Positions 50,263-59,354 of a stretch of DNA of 64,000 nt are shown here, in pieces. Below the pieces are notes generated by a model that did no database searches, was not told where the DNA came from, and saw nothing but the letters and a program-made list of their open reading frames with translations. Made by a program: the position numbers and the translations under genes. The stretch's first letter is position 1. Each line of letters opens with the position of its first letter. The DNA comes from Deltaproteobacteria bacterium (GTDB taxonomy: Bacteria; Myxococcota_A; Polyangia; Polyangiales; Ga0077539): positions 1-64,000 of the forward strand of contig JADJAE010000043.1 of NCBI GenBank assembly GCA_016704445.1, given 5' to 3'.

Positions 50263-51039
50263 TCACGGAGGCGGCAACACCGAGCTTCGGCGTTGGTTGA
50301 GGTAGGCCCGCACCATGGCGGAGTACTCCTCGCTCGCGGCAGTCATGCGCCGGAGGAAATCCTCCGCCTTGATGACCGTCGGGTGATCGCCGGGGAGTTC
50401 TTCTATCGCATCGAGGAGCACCTCGATGGCATCGATAACGCGACGTCGAGCGGTCAGGAGCGTCCTGCGATTGAGGCCATATCCACGAATCGAGCTCCTC
50501 CCGCGGGGCGCACCGGCGACGGCAACGGCCCGATGCTCGTGGAAGGTGATGGAGGCCGCGGGATCGTCGACCGCCGGGTTCACCAGCAACGGGCGCTCGC
50601 GGGAGAGGTCGCCCTTCGGTCCGCGCACCCGCGTCGAGCGGTGCTCCAGCGGGAACCAGTTGCGCTTGAAGCGCCGGTTGCAGAGCTCGCACGAGACCAG
50701 GAGGTTCTCCCAGACATACGCGAGCCAGTAATATCCGGGCCGACGCAGGGCCCCGCGGCGACGCTGCCGGATCCCCCCTTTGGGGCGGAAGTGCTCGACG
50801 TCGCCGTAGGAGACACGGGCGAAATTCGACTCGCAGAACGCGCACTTCTCATGCTGCGCCTGCACGAGCACCTGCTTCACCGACGGGTCGCGATAGATCG
50901 TCTCGTCGAAGGTGACCTTCTTCGCTCCCGCGCGATGCGCCGCCGGGTGCGCGCGGACGTCGGTCACCCACCGGGCGGTCTCCGCGTGTCCCTTCGACAG
51001 CACCGCGGGCGCCGTAGCCGGGCGTTGGACCCGGATCAC
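50263..51039 (-). CDS. ptuB: HNH endonuclease, PtuB-like (Septu defence)
   Basis: A 258-residue HNH nuclease of the TIGR02646/PtuB type: CAFCESNFARVSYGDVEHFR then PKG, WLAYVWENLLVSCELCNRRF then KRNWFPL. The two CxxC pairs hold zinc and DVEHFRPK gives the catalytic His. It starts at GTG 51039, overlapping the stop of the ATPase gene (GTGA), as in Septu operons, where PtuA and PtuB act together against phage. No frameshift is present. Confidence 0.85.
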   Translation of the reverse strand: MIRVQRPATAPAVLSKGHAETARWVTDVRAHPAAHRAGAKKVTFDETIYRDPSVKQVLVQAQHEKCAFCESNFARVSYGDVEHFRPKGGIRQRRRGALRRPGYYWLAYVWENLLVSCELCNRRFKRNWFPLEHRSTRVRGPKGDLSRERPLLVNPAVDDPAASITFHEHRAVAVAGAPRGRSSIRGYGLNRRTLLTARRRVIDAIEVLLDAIEELPGDHPTVIKAEDFLRRMTAASEEYSAMVRAYLNQRRSSVLPPP

Positions 51040-52390
51040 GCCTTCTTCCTCTTCGCACCCATGGAGCCGTTCTTCTTCACGGCCTCCGTCTTCGCGCGGG
51101 TGAGCTCCAGCAGGAGTTCTTCCGCTTCGAGCAGGGTCGGCGACTCTCCCGCGGGGTGCGCGCCGATCTCCGCCCGCAGCGCCGCCAGCCGCGACGTGTC
51201 CTTCGCGGAGGGCTTCTCCTTCGCGAGGAGGCGCTCGCGCTCTTCGATGAGCCCGTCGAGGGCCGCGGGCCTGGCGCTGGGCAGTCCGAAGAGGTCACTG
51301 GTCAGGATCTGGTCGACCCGCCAATTGCGCACCGATTCGGGCGCCCGGTCGATCACCACCCGCTCACCGTCGCGGCGCAGCACCACCACGTTGGCGTCGG
51401 GCGCGGCCTGAACAATGAGCGGGCTGTGCGCCGTGGCGACGAACTGCACGTTGGGAAAGCGCGCGGAGAGCTGCTGGAGGAGCACCCGCTGCCAGCGGGG
51501 ATGGAGGTGGAGGTCGATCTCGTCGACGAGGCAGACCGCGGGCTCCTTCAGGGGATCGGCACTGTCGGGATACGCGGTCATCATCCGCACGGCGAGGTCG
51601 ACCACCCACGCGAGCGTGGACTGCATCCCGAAGCCGAGCTCACGGAAGGGCACGGTGCCGTGTGCGGTGACAGCGTAGAGACGGATCTGCCCCGAGGGTC
51701 CGCCGGTCGAGCGGGGGACGAGGTCGGTGACGCCGGGGAGGATCGAGAGCACGGTCTCCCTGGCGATGGCGAGCCAGCGACGGGATTCCTCGCGAGCAGC
51801 GGGCTCGGTCGCGTTGCTGGACGCCGCGTAGTCACGCTGGAGGAACCACTCCTCGACGTCGAGGCTGGTGACCTTGCCTTCGAGGAAGTCGATGACTTCG
51901 TCCTTGCGCGTGTCTACGGCACCGAGTCGAGCGTCGATCGAGCGACATCGGGCCGTATGCGCACAAGAGGCTCGCAGGGAGACTCCACATCATTCTGGAA
52001 GGTGAATATGACGGGAGCGTACAATCGCTCTAACTCTGTCAACTCGAAGAAAGCGTTCGCACCATACCTCACACTCTCCCCGGGTCCCGATGCCACCGTG
52101 ATCGCACCACGCAATCGCTTCGGGTGATCTGCACTGGAGGGCGACGTCAGTTCTGACCATCGCCAAAGAGACTTTGTATATAGATTCTTCAGTTCACTTG
52201 CGGCCGGTCCCACTCTGACATCGCGCACGCTGATCGCAGCCAGCGCCTGCAGCAGCGTCGTCTTCCCCGTGCCGTTCTCCCCCAGGATTAGCGTCCAGTG
52301 ATACGGGCGCCCCTTCTCATCCGACAACGGAAGCGTCTGCGCGTCGGCGAAGCAGCGCACGTTCTCCACCGTCAGTGACCGGTAGTACAC
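51036..52390 (-). CDS. ptuA: ATPase, PtuA-like (Septu defence), frameshifted
   Basis: About 451 residues when joined. N-terminus: LTVENVRCFADAQTLPL and Walker A LILGENGTGKTTLLQALAAI. A break at about 51938-51946 (one base missing) moves to the frame starting RSIDARLGAVDTRKDEVIDF. Then come a signature-like LGFGMQSTLAW, Walker B AVCLVDEIDLHLHPRWQ and H-loop VATAHSPLIVQ: an ABC/SMC-type AAA_21 ATPase. The N-terminal part around 52140-52200 is locally AT-rich, consistent with transfer. Start is GTG 52390. It overlaps ptuB by 4 bp. Confidence 0.82.
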
Positions 52391-52473
52391 GCCCAGTTGC
52401 GGCGCCTCTTCTCGTCACCCTGCTTCGTCGCCGACGCCATGCGCTGCCTTCTACCTCGCCCCGCGCCCGCTGC

Positions 52474-54660
52474 TCAATCCGGCAGGTTGTTGAACACGTT
52501 GCCGCTGCGGTCGCTCGCCCCGTTGATCTGCGTGCGGAGGAAGTCCACCCGCCGGGTCTCGCGCATCCTTCCGCCCGCGAGGCTCCCCTCCACCAGCTCG
52601 TAGCCCAGCAGCGCGAACACCCGGCTGCGCCAGAAGATCGGCCGCGCGTTGCCGTACCAGTCCGCGCACGACGCCACGCAGCGGTCGTCCACCCCCGCGC
52701 CGCTCCCGCTGCGCAGGGCGCCCAGGTCGCGGAAGCGCAAGCCCTCCACCCCGAGGAACATCACCGAGCTCGACACCCCGCGCAGCTGCTGCCACCCGCT
52801 GCCATCGCCGCCCACCGTCACCGGCAGACCCAGCATCCCCCGGCGATCTCCGTCGGGCAGGTAGAAGTACCCGTGAGAGCGCGTCTCGCCCTGCGACGCG
52901 TTGCGCACCGTGTGCCGCCCCGCCACCGCCGGCGCCTCGTCGAGCGCCACCGCGCTGAAGGTCAGGCCGCCGCGCTCGTTGCCCACCACCAGCGCGTCGC
53001 GGCCCATCGGCTCGATGCGCTCGATGGAGTGCGTCACGTCCACCCTCGCCGTGCGGTCGTGCGCCACGTCGTAGACCCACACCGGCTGCGGCGCCGCGTC
53101 GCCCGCCGCGCGAGGCGACCACCCGCTGCCGCCGCCGTAGAGCAGGTGGTCGCCGACGAAGCGGTTCTGCATCGCGCGCGCTCGCCCGTCGAGCCTCGGG
53201 AGCCCCCGGTACGCCGTGCGCTCCATCGTCGGAACCTCCTCCCCGAAGCGCCCCACCGGCACCCTCAAGAACCCGATGTCCCCGCTCGTCACCTCCGCGG
53301 ACCACATCGACTCGCCTGATCCTTCGGCGCGCACCAGCACCCGGAGCGTCGCGTCGCGCTCGTCGAAGGAGAACTGGTCGAGCGGCGCCCCGCGGGCCTT
53401 CACCGCACCAATCTCGCTGCAATCCAGGGGCATCCGGTACAGCACCGCGGGCGGCGGGAGGTTGCCCTCGGTCGGCGCGCTGCCGTACCCGCGGTTCCGC
53501 TGCCCGTTGACCCAGAGGTACACGGCCGATCCGCTCACATAGAAGTTGCGCCCCGAGGGGCCCACCACGCCCACCGCGCGGCAGTCGAAGCCGCGGCCCG
53601 AGAGGTCGCAGGACATCACCGTGTGCACCACCGGCCCGTACCCGACGGCCTGCACCGGGCGGTAGAGCCGGGCGTAGTCCATCACCGTCTCCCACGACGC
53701 GTCGGGCGAGTGGCGCACCGCGGCCAGCGACAGCGCATCGCCCTCCAGCCGCAGCGGAACCGGCATGTACATCACCAGGTGGTGCCCCACGAGCCGGCTC
53801 GCGTAGTTGCGCGACGAGTAGTAGTCGCTCGACCGCACGAAGAGCGTGTCGCGCCAGCGGATGGCGCCCTCCGCGTCGATGTCGAAGAGCCCGACCTCCG
53901 TCGCCCTCGCCCGGTAGCTGTAGCCAATCACCACGATGGTGTCGCCGTCGACCAGCATCTCGTCGTACCAGCCCCCCGGCGCTCGACCGCGGCCGTAGGC
54001 GTCGACCATCGACACCGGCGTCACCGCCGTCGCACCGAGGCGCACCGAGAACAGCCTCCCTCGACGGAGGATCACCAGGTGCTCGCCGTGGGTCTTCACG
54101 ATGTCGCCCTCGTCGACGCCCTCCACCTGGTTGTTGGTGATGGAGTCCGTGGCGCCCACGCGAGCGCCAGGCCCACCAGACGGAGCGCGCGCGACAGGAG
54201 CAGGAGAAGGAGCCGCCGCGGAGAGCCCCGCCCCGGCGCCTGATCCATAGCCCTGTCCGGAGCCGGTTCCGGCCCCAGAGCCGATGGTGCCGACGTTGCC
54301 GAGGCCGATGGTGCCCTCGGCCGCGCCGCCTCCGCCGAGGCCGGTGCCCGAGGCGCCAACGCCGTCGGCGCTCGCCGCAGACGGAGCGGTCTGGATGTTC
54401 GTCGGCCCACCCGGTCCACCGCGGCGACGGCTGCCCTGGGTGCTCTGGTAGGTGTTGATCCAGGTGCGCACGGCGTCGGCCGAGCCGAAGGCCACCAGGC
54501 GAGAGAGCGGGAGCGTGGGATCACCCGCGTCGGCGGCCGTGGCGCGCGTCGCGTCGGTGACGCGAGGGACGTCCGTCGCCGGAGGTGTCGGCTGCGCCGG
54601 GACGGGGCGCTGGCAACCACAGAGGACGAGGACGAGGGCGAGGGTCGAGTGCCTGGTCAT
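52474..54660 (-). CDS. Lipoprotein with beta-propeller domain (PF09826-like)
   Basis: A 728-residue exported protein: lipoprotein signal (HSTLALVLVLCGC), then a Gly/Ala-rich low-complexity stretch (about residues 90-150). A C-terminal beta-propeller follows, beginning with the family's signature SITNNQVEGVDEGDIVKTHG, then strands such as HLVILRRGRLFSVRLG. The function of this family is poorly known; surface or periplasmic. Start ATG 54660 is chosen; ATG 54672 would add four residues. Confidence 0.85.
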   Translation of the reverse strand: MTRHSTLALVLVLCGCQRPVPAQPTPPATDVPRVTDATRATAADAGDPTLPLSRLVAFGSADAVRTWINTYQSTQGSRRRGGPGGPTNIQTAPSAASADGVGASGTGLGGGGAAEGTIGLGNVGTIGSGAGTGSGQGYGSGAGAGLSAAAPSPAPVARAPSGGPGARVGATDSITNNQVEGVDEGDIVKTHGEHLVILRRGRLFSVRLGATAVTPVSMVDAYGRGRAPGGWYDEMLVDGDTIVVIGYSYRARATEVGLFDIDAEGAIRWRDTLFVRSSDYYSSRNYASRLVGHHLVMYMPVPLRLEGDALSLAAVRHSPDASWETVMDYARLYRPVQAVGYGPVVHTVMSCDLSGRGFDCRAVGVVGPSGRNFYVSGSAVYLWVNGQRNRGYGSAPTEGNLPPPAVLYRMPLDCSEIGAVKARGAPLDQFSFDERDATLRVLVRAEGSGESMWSAEVTSGDIGFLRVPVGRFGEEVPTMERTAYRGLPRLDGRARAMQNRFVGDHLLYGGGSGWSPRAAGDAAPQPVWVYDVAHDRTARVDVTHSIERIEPMGRDALVVGNERGGLTFSAVALDEAPAVAGRHTVRNASQGETRSHGYFYLPDGDRRGMLGLPVTVGGDGSGWQQLRGVSSSVMFLGVEGLRFRDLGALRSGSGAGVDDRCVASCADWYGNARPIFWRSRVFALLGYELVEGSLAGGRMRETRRVDFLRTQINGASDRSGNVFNNLPD

Positions 54661-54723
54661 GGTGTTTCGCATCGCGGTGGGTGGACGACTGAGGGGCGGA
54701 GAAGTTCCTGAGGATCGCATCGA

Positions 54724-55614
54724 TCAGCGCATCCACGCGACGAGGCGGTCGGCGAGCTCGGGGCCGACGTCCTCCTGGAGGAAGTGACCCGCCCCTCGGA
54801 GCAGCGCGTGGGGCTGGGCGCTCGCTCCAGGGATGCGCGACTGCAGCCGCTTCTCGGCGCCGCGGGTGATGGGATCGTTCTTTCCGAAGAGCGTGAGGAA
54901 GGGCTTCTTCCACTCTCGAAGCGCCTCCCACGCCCGACGGTTGGCGGCGCTCGCCGGGTCGTCGGGCCTCGTCGGAACCAGCGACGGAAAGGCCCTCGCC
55001 CCGGCCTTGTGGCGCTCCGTGGGGAAGGGCGCGTCGTAGGCCGCCCGCGCCTCGGGGGAGAGCCCCCGCACGCAGCCCGACCCCACGATGCGACCGATGG
55101 GAAACACCGGCGTCCACCGTGCGAAGGCCCGCCACGCATGGAAGGCCGGAGGCACCCTCTCGTCGCCGGTGGGCAGGTACGTGTTGCCCGCGCAGACGCG
55201 CGCGAAGCGGTCGCCCTCCTCGGCCGCGAGGCGTAACCCGATGAGCCCGCCCCAGTCCTGGCAGAAGAGGGTCGTGTTGCGCAGGTCGAGGCCCACGAGC
55301 ACCGCGCGCATCCAGTCGACGTGGGCCTGGTAGCTGTACGCGCGAGGGTCGGCGGGCTTGTCGCTGCGGCCGAAGCCCACGAGGTCGGGCGCCACCACGC
55401 GATGCCCCGCCGCAAGAAGCCCGGGGATCATCTTGCGATACAGGAAGGACCAGCTCGGCTCGCCGTGCAGTAGCAGCACCGGAGCGGCGTCGCGCGGCCC
55501 CTCGTCGAGGAAGGCGACGCGCAGCCCGCCGACGTCGAGCGAGTGGGGCTTCCAGGGGAAGTCGGGCAGCGCCGCGAAGCGCTCATCGGGGGTGCGGAGG
55601 ATCGCGTCGCTCAT
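54724..55614 (-). CDS. Haloalkane dehalogenase
   Basis: A 296-residue alpha/beta hydrolase that replaces halogen with hydroxyl. Oxyanion/halide motif HGEPSWSFLYRKM (residues 50-62), nucleophile Asp120 with the halide-binding Trp121 (FCQDWGGLIGL), acid Asp247 (LFGKNDPITRG) and base His277 (GAGHFLQED). The acid after strand beta-7 matches subfamily HLD-I (DhlA-type). ATG 55614 follows TACCGT by 8 nt, so the longer start at 55632 is rejected. Confidence 0.92.
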   Translation of the reverse strand: MSDAILRTPDERFAALPDFPWKPHSLDVGGLRVAFLDEGPRDAAPVLLLHGEPSWSFLYRKMIPGLLAAGHRVVAPDLVGFGRSDKPADPRAYSYQAHVDWMRAVLVGLDLRNTTLFCQDWGGLIGLRLAAEEGDRFARVCAGNTYLPTGDERVPPAFHAWRAFARWTPVFPIGRIVGSGCVRGLSPEARAAYDAPFPTERHKAGARAFPSLVPTRPDDPASAANRRAWEALREWKKPFLTLFGKNDPITRGAEKRLQSRIPGASAQPHALLRGAGHFLQEDVGPELADRLVAWMR

Positions 55615-55622
55615 GGCGAGCG

Positions 55623-55628
55623 ACGGTA
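55623..55628 (-). promoter_or_regulatory. -10-like hexamer TACCGT (minus), 8 nt before ATG 55614
   Basis: TACCGT-CGCTCGCC-ATG on the minus strand; leaderless pattern. Confidence 0.45.
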
Positions 55629-55677
55629 CCATCGACGGATGCGCGAACCCGGATGAGCCGATGCCGAGCTGACCCGT

Positions 55678-56244
55678 TCAATCGACGAAGCGCACCGCGT
55701 CGGACTCCAGCGAGTAGGAGTAGCGCGCGAACGCCGGATAGACGTAGCGGATCAAGAGGGGAGGACGATGGCTTCCTGGGTCGAAGAGCGACGGGTCGCT
55801 CCACCGGAGGCAGTTGATTCCGCGAGGTCGGGCGCAGACGTGCAACAGCCGCAGCGAAGACAACTCAGCGAAGCCCCTCGGCCACCGGCCGCGCTCGGCG
55901 TGGAAGCGACGCGCGGCGACGCGCACCGCTCGCACCTCGCGCTTGATGCTCCAATCGAGGGCGCGCTCGGCTAGCGGTAGGAGACAGAGCACCAGCGACG
56001 CGGCCGCGAGGTTGGATCGGCACAGCCGTCGTCGCCTCCAGAGCACCGTCGCGCCCAGCATGGAGCCCCCGACCAGGAGCATCGGCAACGCGAGCCACTG
56101 GACGAAGATCGGAGCACAGCCGAGGGCCAGCGCCCCGATGCTGCCAATGCATCCGAGCGAGGCCAGCGCGCTCAGATCCCTCGGAGGCCTCGGCGGTGGG
56201 GAGATCGGCGCGCTACGAAACGGCGTGGTCCCCGACGGGTTCAT
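55678..56244 (-). CDS. Small membrane-anchored protein, unknown function
   Basis: A 188-residue protein with a Pro-rich cytoplasmic start and three hydrophobic segments (LGCIGSIGALALGCAPIFVQ; LALPMLLVGGSMLGATVLW; SNLAAASLVLCLLPLAERAL). A soluble C-terminal part follows (AARRFHAERGRWPRGFAELS), reminiscent of the globular end of pseudopilin-like or type II secretion GspG-like proteins. I cannot assign it further. Confidence 0.55.
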   Translation of the reverse strand: MNPSGTTPFRSAPISPPPRPPRDLSALASLGCIGSIGALALGCAPIFVQWLALPMLLVGGSMLGATVLWRRRRLCRSNLAAASLVLCLLPLAERALDWSIKREVRAVRVAARRFHAERGRWPRGFAELSSLRLLHVCARPRGINCLRWSDPSLFDPGSHRPPLLIRYVYPAFARYSYSLESDAVRFVD

Positions 56245-56287
56245 GGCGCTTCCATGATGCCCGAACGAGGGCCGAAGGGGGGTCCCT

Positions 56288-56323
56288 GGGCGGCGTCCTC
56301 AACCGCGCTTGAGGACGCCGCCC
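56288..56323. other. Perfect 15-bp stem hairpin in divergent intergenic region
   Basis: GGGCGGCGTCCTCAA-ccgcgc-TTGAGGACGCCGCCC. It has no T tract, so it is unlikely to be an intrinsic terminator; it lies between two genes that read away from each other. Possible operator or REP-like unit. Confidence 0.6.
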
Positions 56324-56470
56324 TGAGTGGGGTCCAGAGCCCTATTTCCACGCTCTTCCATGCTCTCATGGCGGCTCGCGTGTTGATGTGAACCACATCG
56401 ACCCATCAAACAGCATGAACCACCGCTCGCGACGCGTGGGCGTCATGGCAATGGCGTAGCGGATGTTCCA

Positions 56471-56476
56471 CACCGT
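56471..56476 (+). promoter_or_regulatory. -10-like hexamer CACCGT, 6 nt before ATG 56483
   Basis: CACCGT-TGGACG-ATG; a variant of the TACCGT pattern. Confidence 0.3.
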
Positions 56477-56482
56477 TGGACG

Positions 56483-57517
56483 ATGAAGCGATCGTCCCTG
56501 CTCCTGAGTCTGGTACTGCTCGCGCTCCCCGCCTGTCAGCGTCGCGCCGCCGACGCCGCCCCCGCGGTCGTCTCTTCCGACGCCGCTCGCGGCGCCCTGG
56601 CCGAGCACGGCGGCGTGCTCGCCCTCTCCGCCAACCTTCGCGCGGAGGTGCTCGCGCAGCCCGATGGTCGCGTGCTCACCTACGTCACGACCCCGCAGGG
56701 CGCCCCGATGCAGCCGAGCTCGGTGCGCGTGGGGCTGCGCAAGCCCGACGGCCAGGTGCAGTCGGTGCCGGTCACCTACGACCCCGCGGCGCACGCCTAC
56801 GTCGGCCGCGCCGCCGGGGTGCCGCCCGGGCAGTACCCGGTCGAGGTGTCGGTGCAGCCGTCGCCGACCGCCGCGCCGGTGCAGATGCTCACCGGCCCCG
56901 TGGCCTTCGCCTCGACGGTGCAGCCCCCGGCGCCGCGGCACGGCGGCCAGGTGACCGTGGTCGGCGACCGGGCCGTCGAGGTCGCCATCGCCCGCACCGG
57001 CGACGTCGCCACCTTCTGGACCACCCTCGAAGGCGAGCCCATCGCCCCCGCCCAGATCGAGGCGCCCTCGCTCGTCGTGAAGGTCGGCGGCCGCGACCGC
57101 CCGGTTGCGCTCCGCCCCTCCGGCGTGGCCCTCGTCGGGCACTTCGACGTCGGCGCCCACACCCGCTTCGAGGTCGGGCTCCCCAGCGTGTCGATCGGCG
57201 GAGCGGTGTACCTCGGCGCCGAGGCCCCGAGCGTCGTGGTGGTCGCGACCATCCCCGGCGTGGTCTTCGTGGAGAGGCCGGTCGCTCGCCCCGCGGTCGT
57301 GGTCGCCCGCCCGGCGCGGCCGACGCTGGTGTTCGCCGAGCCTGCGCCGAGCGTGCTGCTGCTGCAGCCCGCCGGCTGGGCGCGCCGCGGCCGAGGACAC
57401 GACGACCACGACGACAACGACGACAACGGACGCCACCGAGGGCACGGCGGCGACGACGATCGAGGACACGGCGACGACGATCGAGGACGCGGCCGAGGAC
57501 ACGGCCGAGGGCGCTGA
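56483..57517 (+). CDS. Lipoprotein with Asp/His/Gly/Arg-rich tail
   Basis: A 344-residue putative lipoprotein (MKRSSLLLSLVLLALPAC). The middle is beta-rich with two similar segments (VLTYVTTPQGAPMQPSSVRV; FWTTLEGEPIAPAQIEAPSL). The last 40 residues are almost only D, H, G, N, R (GHDDHDDNDDNGRHRGHGGD), which could bind divalent metals such as nickel or zinc. No known domain. Confidence 0.65.
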   Translation: MKRSSLLLSLVLLALPACQRRAADAAPAVVSSDAARGALAEHGGVLALSANLRAEVLAQPDGRVLTYVTTPQGAPMQPSSVRVGLRKPDGQVQSVPVTYDPAAHAYVGRAAGVPPGQYPVEVSVQPSPTAAPVQMLTGPVAFASTVQPPAPRHGGQVTVVGDRAVEVAIARTGDVATFWTTLEGEPIAPAQIEAPSLVVKVGGRDRPVALRPSGVALVGHFDVGAHTRFEVGLPSVSIGGAVYLGAEAPSVVVVATIPGVVFVERPVARPAVVVARPARPTLVFAEPAPSVLLLQPAGWARRGRGHDDHDDNDDNGRHRGHGGDDDRGHGDDDRGRGRGHGRGR

Positions 57518-57610
57518 GCCTCCCTCAGGCTCCGACAGCGGCCGAGGGCGAGCTCAAGGCCCACCCCACCCATTGCCATTGCCCCCGCGCGGGTGAGATC
57601 ACCTGCGCCC

Positions 57611-58522
57611 ATGATGAAGCACCCGAAGCCCCTCTCCCGGCTCGACGGCAAGGTCGCCGTCGTCACCGGCGCATCTGACGGCATCGGCGTCGAGACCGCC
57701 CGCTACCTCGCCGACCTCGGCGCCACCCTGGTGCTGCCGGTGCGCAACATGGAGAAGGCCGCCGCCGTGCGCGACGACCTCGCCCGCACCACCGGCAGCG
57801 ACCGCATCGAGCTCATGCCCATGGACCTCGCGTCCCTCGCCTCGGTGCGCGCCTTCGCCGCCGCGCTGCGGGAGAAGCACCCGGTCGTCGACGTGCTGGT
57901 GCTCAACGCCGGGCTCTCTCCCACGAAGCGCTCGCTCACCGCCGAGGGCTTCGAGACCACCATGGGGGTCAACCACCTCGGGCACTTCGCGCTCACCCTC
58001 GAGCTGCTCCCGGCGCTCAAGGCCGCGCCCAGGGCGCGCGTCGTGGTGCTGTCGTCCAAGCTCCACACCAGCGGGCGCATTCCCTTCGACGACCTCCAGT
58101 ACGAGAAGGGCTTCACCGGCAACCTGATGCGCGGCCCCTACCCCGACTCCAAGCTGGCCAACGCCCTCTTCGCCGTCGAGCTCGCCGAGCGCCTCAAGGG
58201 GACGCAGGTCACGGTCAACTTCGTCCACCCGGGCGTGGTCAGCACCGGCCTCGCCCGCGACATGAACGCCTTCTTCCGCTGGGCCGCCCGCACCTTCCTC
58301 ATCACCCCGGAGAAGGGATCGCGGACCAGCGTCTACGTCGCCGCCTCGCCCGAGCTCGACGGCGTGACCGGGAAGTACTTCGACGACTGCAAGGAGGCGA
58401 AGCCCTCCGCCCAGGTGCGCGACGCCGCGCTGCGAAAGCGCCTCTGGGACGTGAGCGAGTCGCTCACCGGCGCCCGCTTCGGGGCGTTGAGAGTCCGACG
58501 CTGGCCATGGCGCGTTCGGTAG
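57611..58522 (+). CDS. Short-chain dehydrogenase/reductase, retinol-dehydrogenase-like
   Basis: A 303-residue SDR. NAD(P) motif TGASDGIG (residues 19-26), NAG (99-101), catalytic Ser near 148-149 (VVVLSSKLH) and YPDSK (Tyr177, Lys181). The arrangement resembles the RDH11-14/WW-oxidoreductase-like group. The start at ATG 57611 (MMKHPKPLSRLDGKVAVVTG) puts the Rossmann fold at the usual distance. The stop codon lies immediately before the promoter-like hexamer of the next gene. Confidence 0.9.
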   Translation: MMKHPKPLSRLDGKVAVVTGASDGIGVETARYLADLGATLVLPVRNMEKAAAVRDDLARTTGSDRIELMPMDLASLASVRAFAAALREKHPVVDVLVLNAGLSPTKRSLTAEGFETTMGVNHLGHFALTLELLPALKAAPRARVVVLSSKLHTSGRIPFDDLQYEKGFTGNLMRGPYPDSKLANALFAVELAERLKGTQVTVNFVHPGVVSTGLARDMNAFFRWAARTFLITPEKGSRTSVYVAASPELDGVTGKYFDDCKEAKPSAQVRDAALRKRLWDVSESLTGARFGALRVRRWPWRVR

Positions 58523-58528
58523 TATCGT
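58523..58528 (+). promoter_or_regulatory. -10-like hexamer TATCGT, 11 nt before ATG 58540
   Basis: TATCGT-CCGCGCCAGCC-ATG; starts 1 bp after the SDR stop codon. Confidence 0.45.
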
Positions 58529-58539
58529 CCGCGCCAGCC

Positions 58540-58932
58540 ATGCCCGACGCCACGACCGACCCCGCCGCCCAGAAGAACGTCCTCGGAGGTCCGCTCGAGG
58601 ACTGCTCCCATGATCCCAAGACGGGCTTCTTCCGCGATGGGTGCTGCCGCACCGACGACCACGACGAGGGGCGTCACGTGATCTGTACCAGGGTGACCGA
58701 GGAGTTTCTGGCCTTCAGCCTCTCGGTGGGCAACGACCTCTCCACCCCGAGGCGCGAGTTCGGCTTCCAGGGGCTGCGCCCCGGCGACTGCTGGTGCATC
58801 TGCGCCCTCCGCTGGCGCGAGGCCCTCGAGGCGGGCGTCGCCCCGCCGGTGCGCCTCATGGCCACCCACGAGGCCGCCCTCCGCTACGTCACCCTCGAAG
58901 ACCTCACCCTCCGCGCCATCGACGTCGACTGA
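58540..58932 (+). CDS. DUF2237 family protein
   Basis: A 130-residue small soluble protein matching the DUF2237 pattern: KNVLGGPLEDCSHDPKTGFF then RDGCC, DEGRHVICTRVTEEFLAFSL, GNDLSTPRREFGFQGLRPGD then CWCICALRW. Conserved Cys residues suggest a metal or structural role; function unknown in the family. It ends 9 bp before the convergent TerB-like gene. Confidence 0.88.
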   Translation: MPDATTDPAAQKNVLGGPLEDCSHDPKTGFFRDGCCRTDDHDEGRHVICTRVTEEFLAFSLSVGNDLSTPRREFGFQGLRPGDCWCICALRWREALEAGVAPPVRLMATHEAALRYVTLEDLTLRAIDVD

Positions 58933-58941
58933 CGCGGCGCT

Positions 58942-59328
58942 TCAGCCCGCGGGGGTGTCGGCGTTCTGGATGCGGATGTTCCAGCGCGCGGCGAGCCAGT
59001 CGAGCACCGACGACTCGCCGGTGGTGATCGTCTCCGTGGCGGAGATCTCGTAGAGCGCCCCGTAGATGGCGTCGCGCGCCTCGGGGCGGGTGACCTCGTC
59101 GGCTGCGGCGCGCACCGACTCGTCGTCCTTGTAGCGCTCGGCGGAGCGCTCGAGCAGCGCCGCCAGCACGTCCCCGACGTTTCCGCCGGGCGGAACCTCG
59201 ATGAGGTCGGCCACGACGCTGTGCACCACCTCCTGCTCGTCGGGCGTGGTGTATCCGCCGAGGCGGATGAGGGTGCGCAGCAGCGCTCCGAAGGTCAGTC
59301 GCTCGGACTCGTTCAGCGTCACGTTCAT
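58942..59328 (-). CDS. Small helical protein, TerB-like
   Basis: 128 residues. The N-terminal half (LTFGALLRTLIRLGGYTTPD then EQEVVHSVVADLIEV) resembles the start of TerB-fold proteins; the rest is acidic and helical. Start ATG 59328 follows TAGCGT by 7 nt (minus strand), so the 59673 ORF start is rejected. It is the last gene of a leftward run with the DUF2786 and PH-domain genes. Confidence 0.6.
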   Translation of the reverse strand: MNVTLNESERLTFGALLRTLIRLGGYTTPDEQEVVHSVVADLIEVPPGGNVGDVLAALLERSAERYKDDESVRAAADEVTRPEARDAIYGALYEISATETITTGESSVLDWLAARWNIRIQNADTPAG

Positions 59329-59335
59329 GGCGCGA

Positions 59336-59341
59336 ACGCTA
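59336..59341 (-). promoter_or_regulatory. -10-like hexamer TAGCGT (minus), 7 nt before ATG 59328
   Basis: TAGCGT-TCGCGCC-ATG on the minus strand; leaderless pattern. Confidence 0.45.
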
Positions 59342-59354
59342 TCACGCCATCCCC

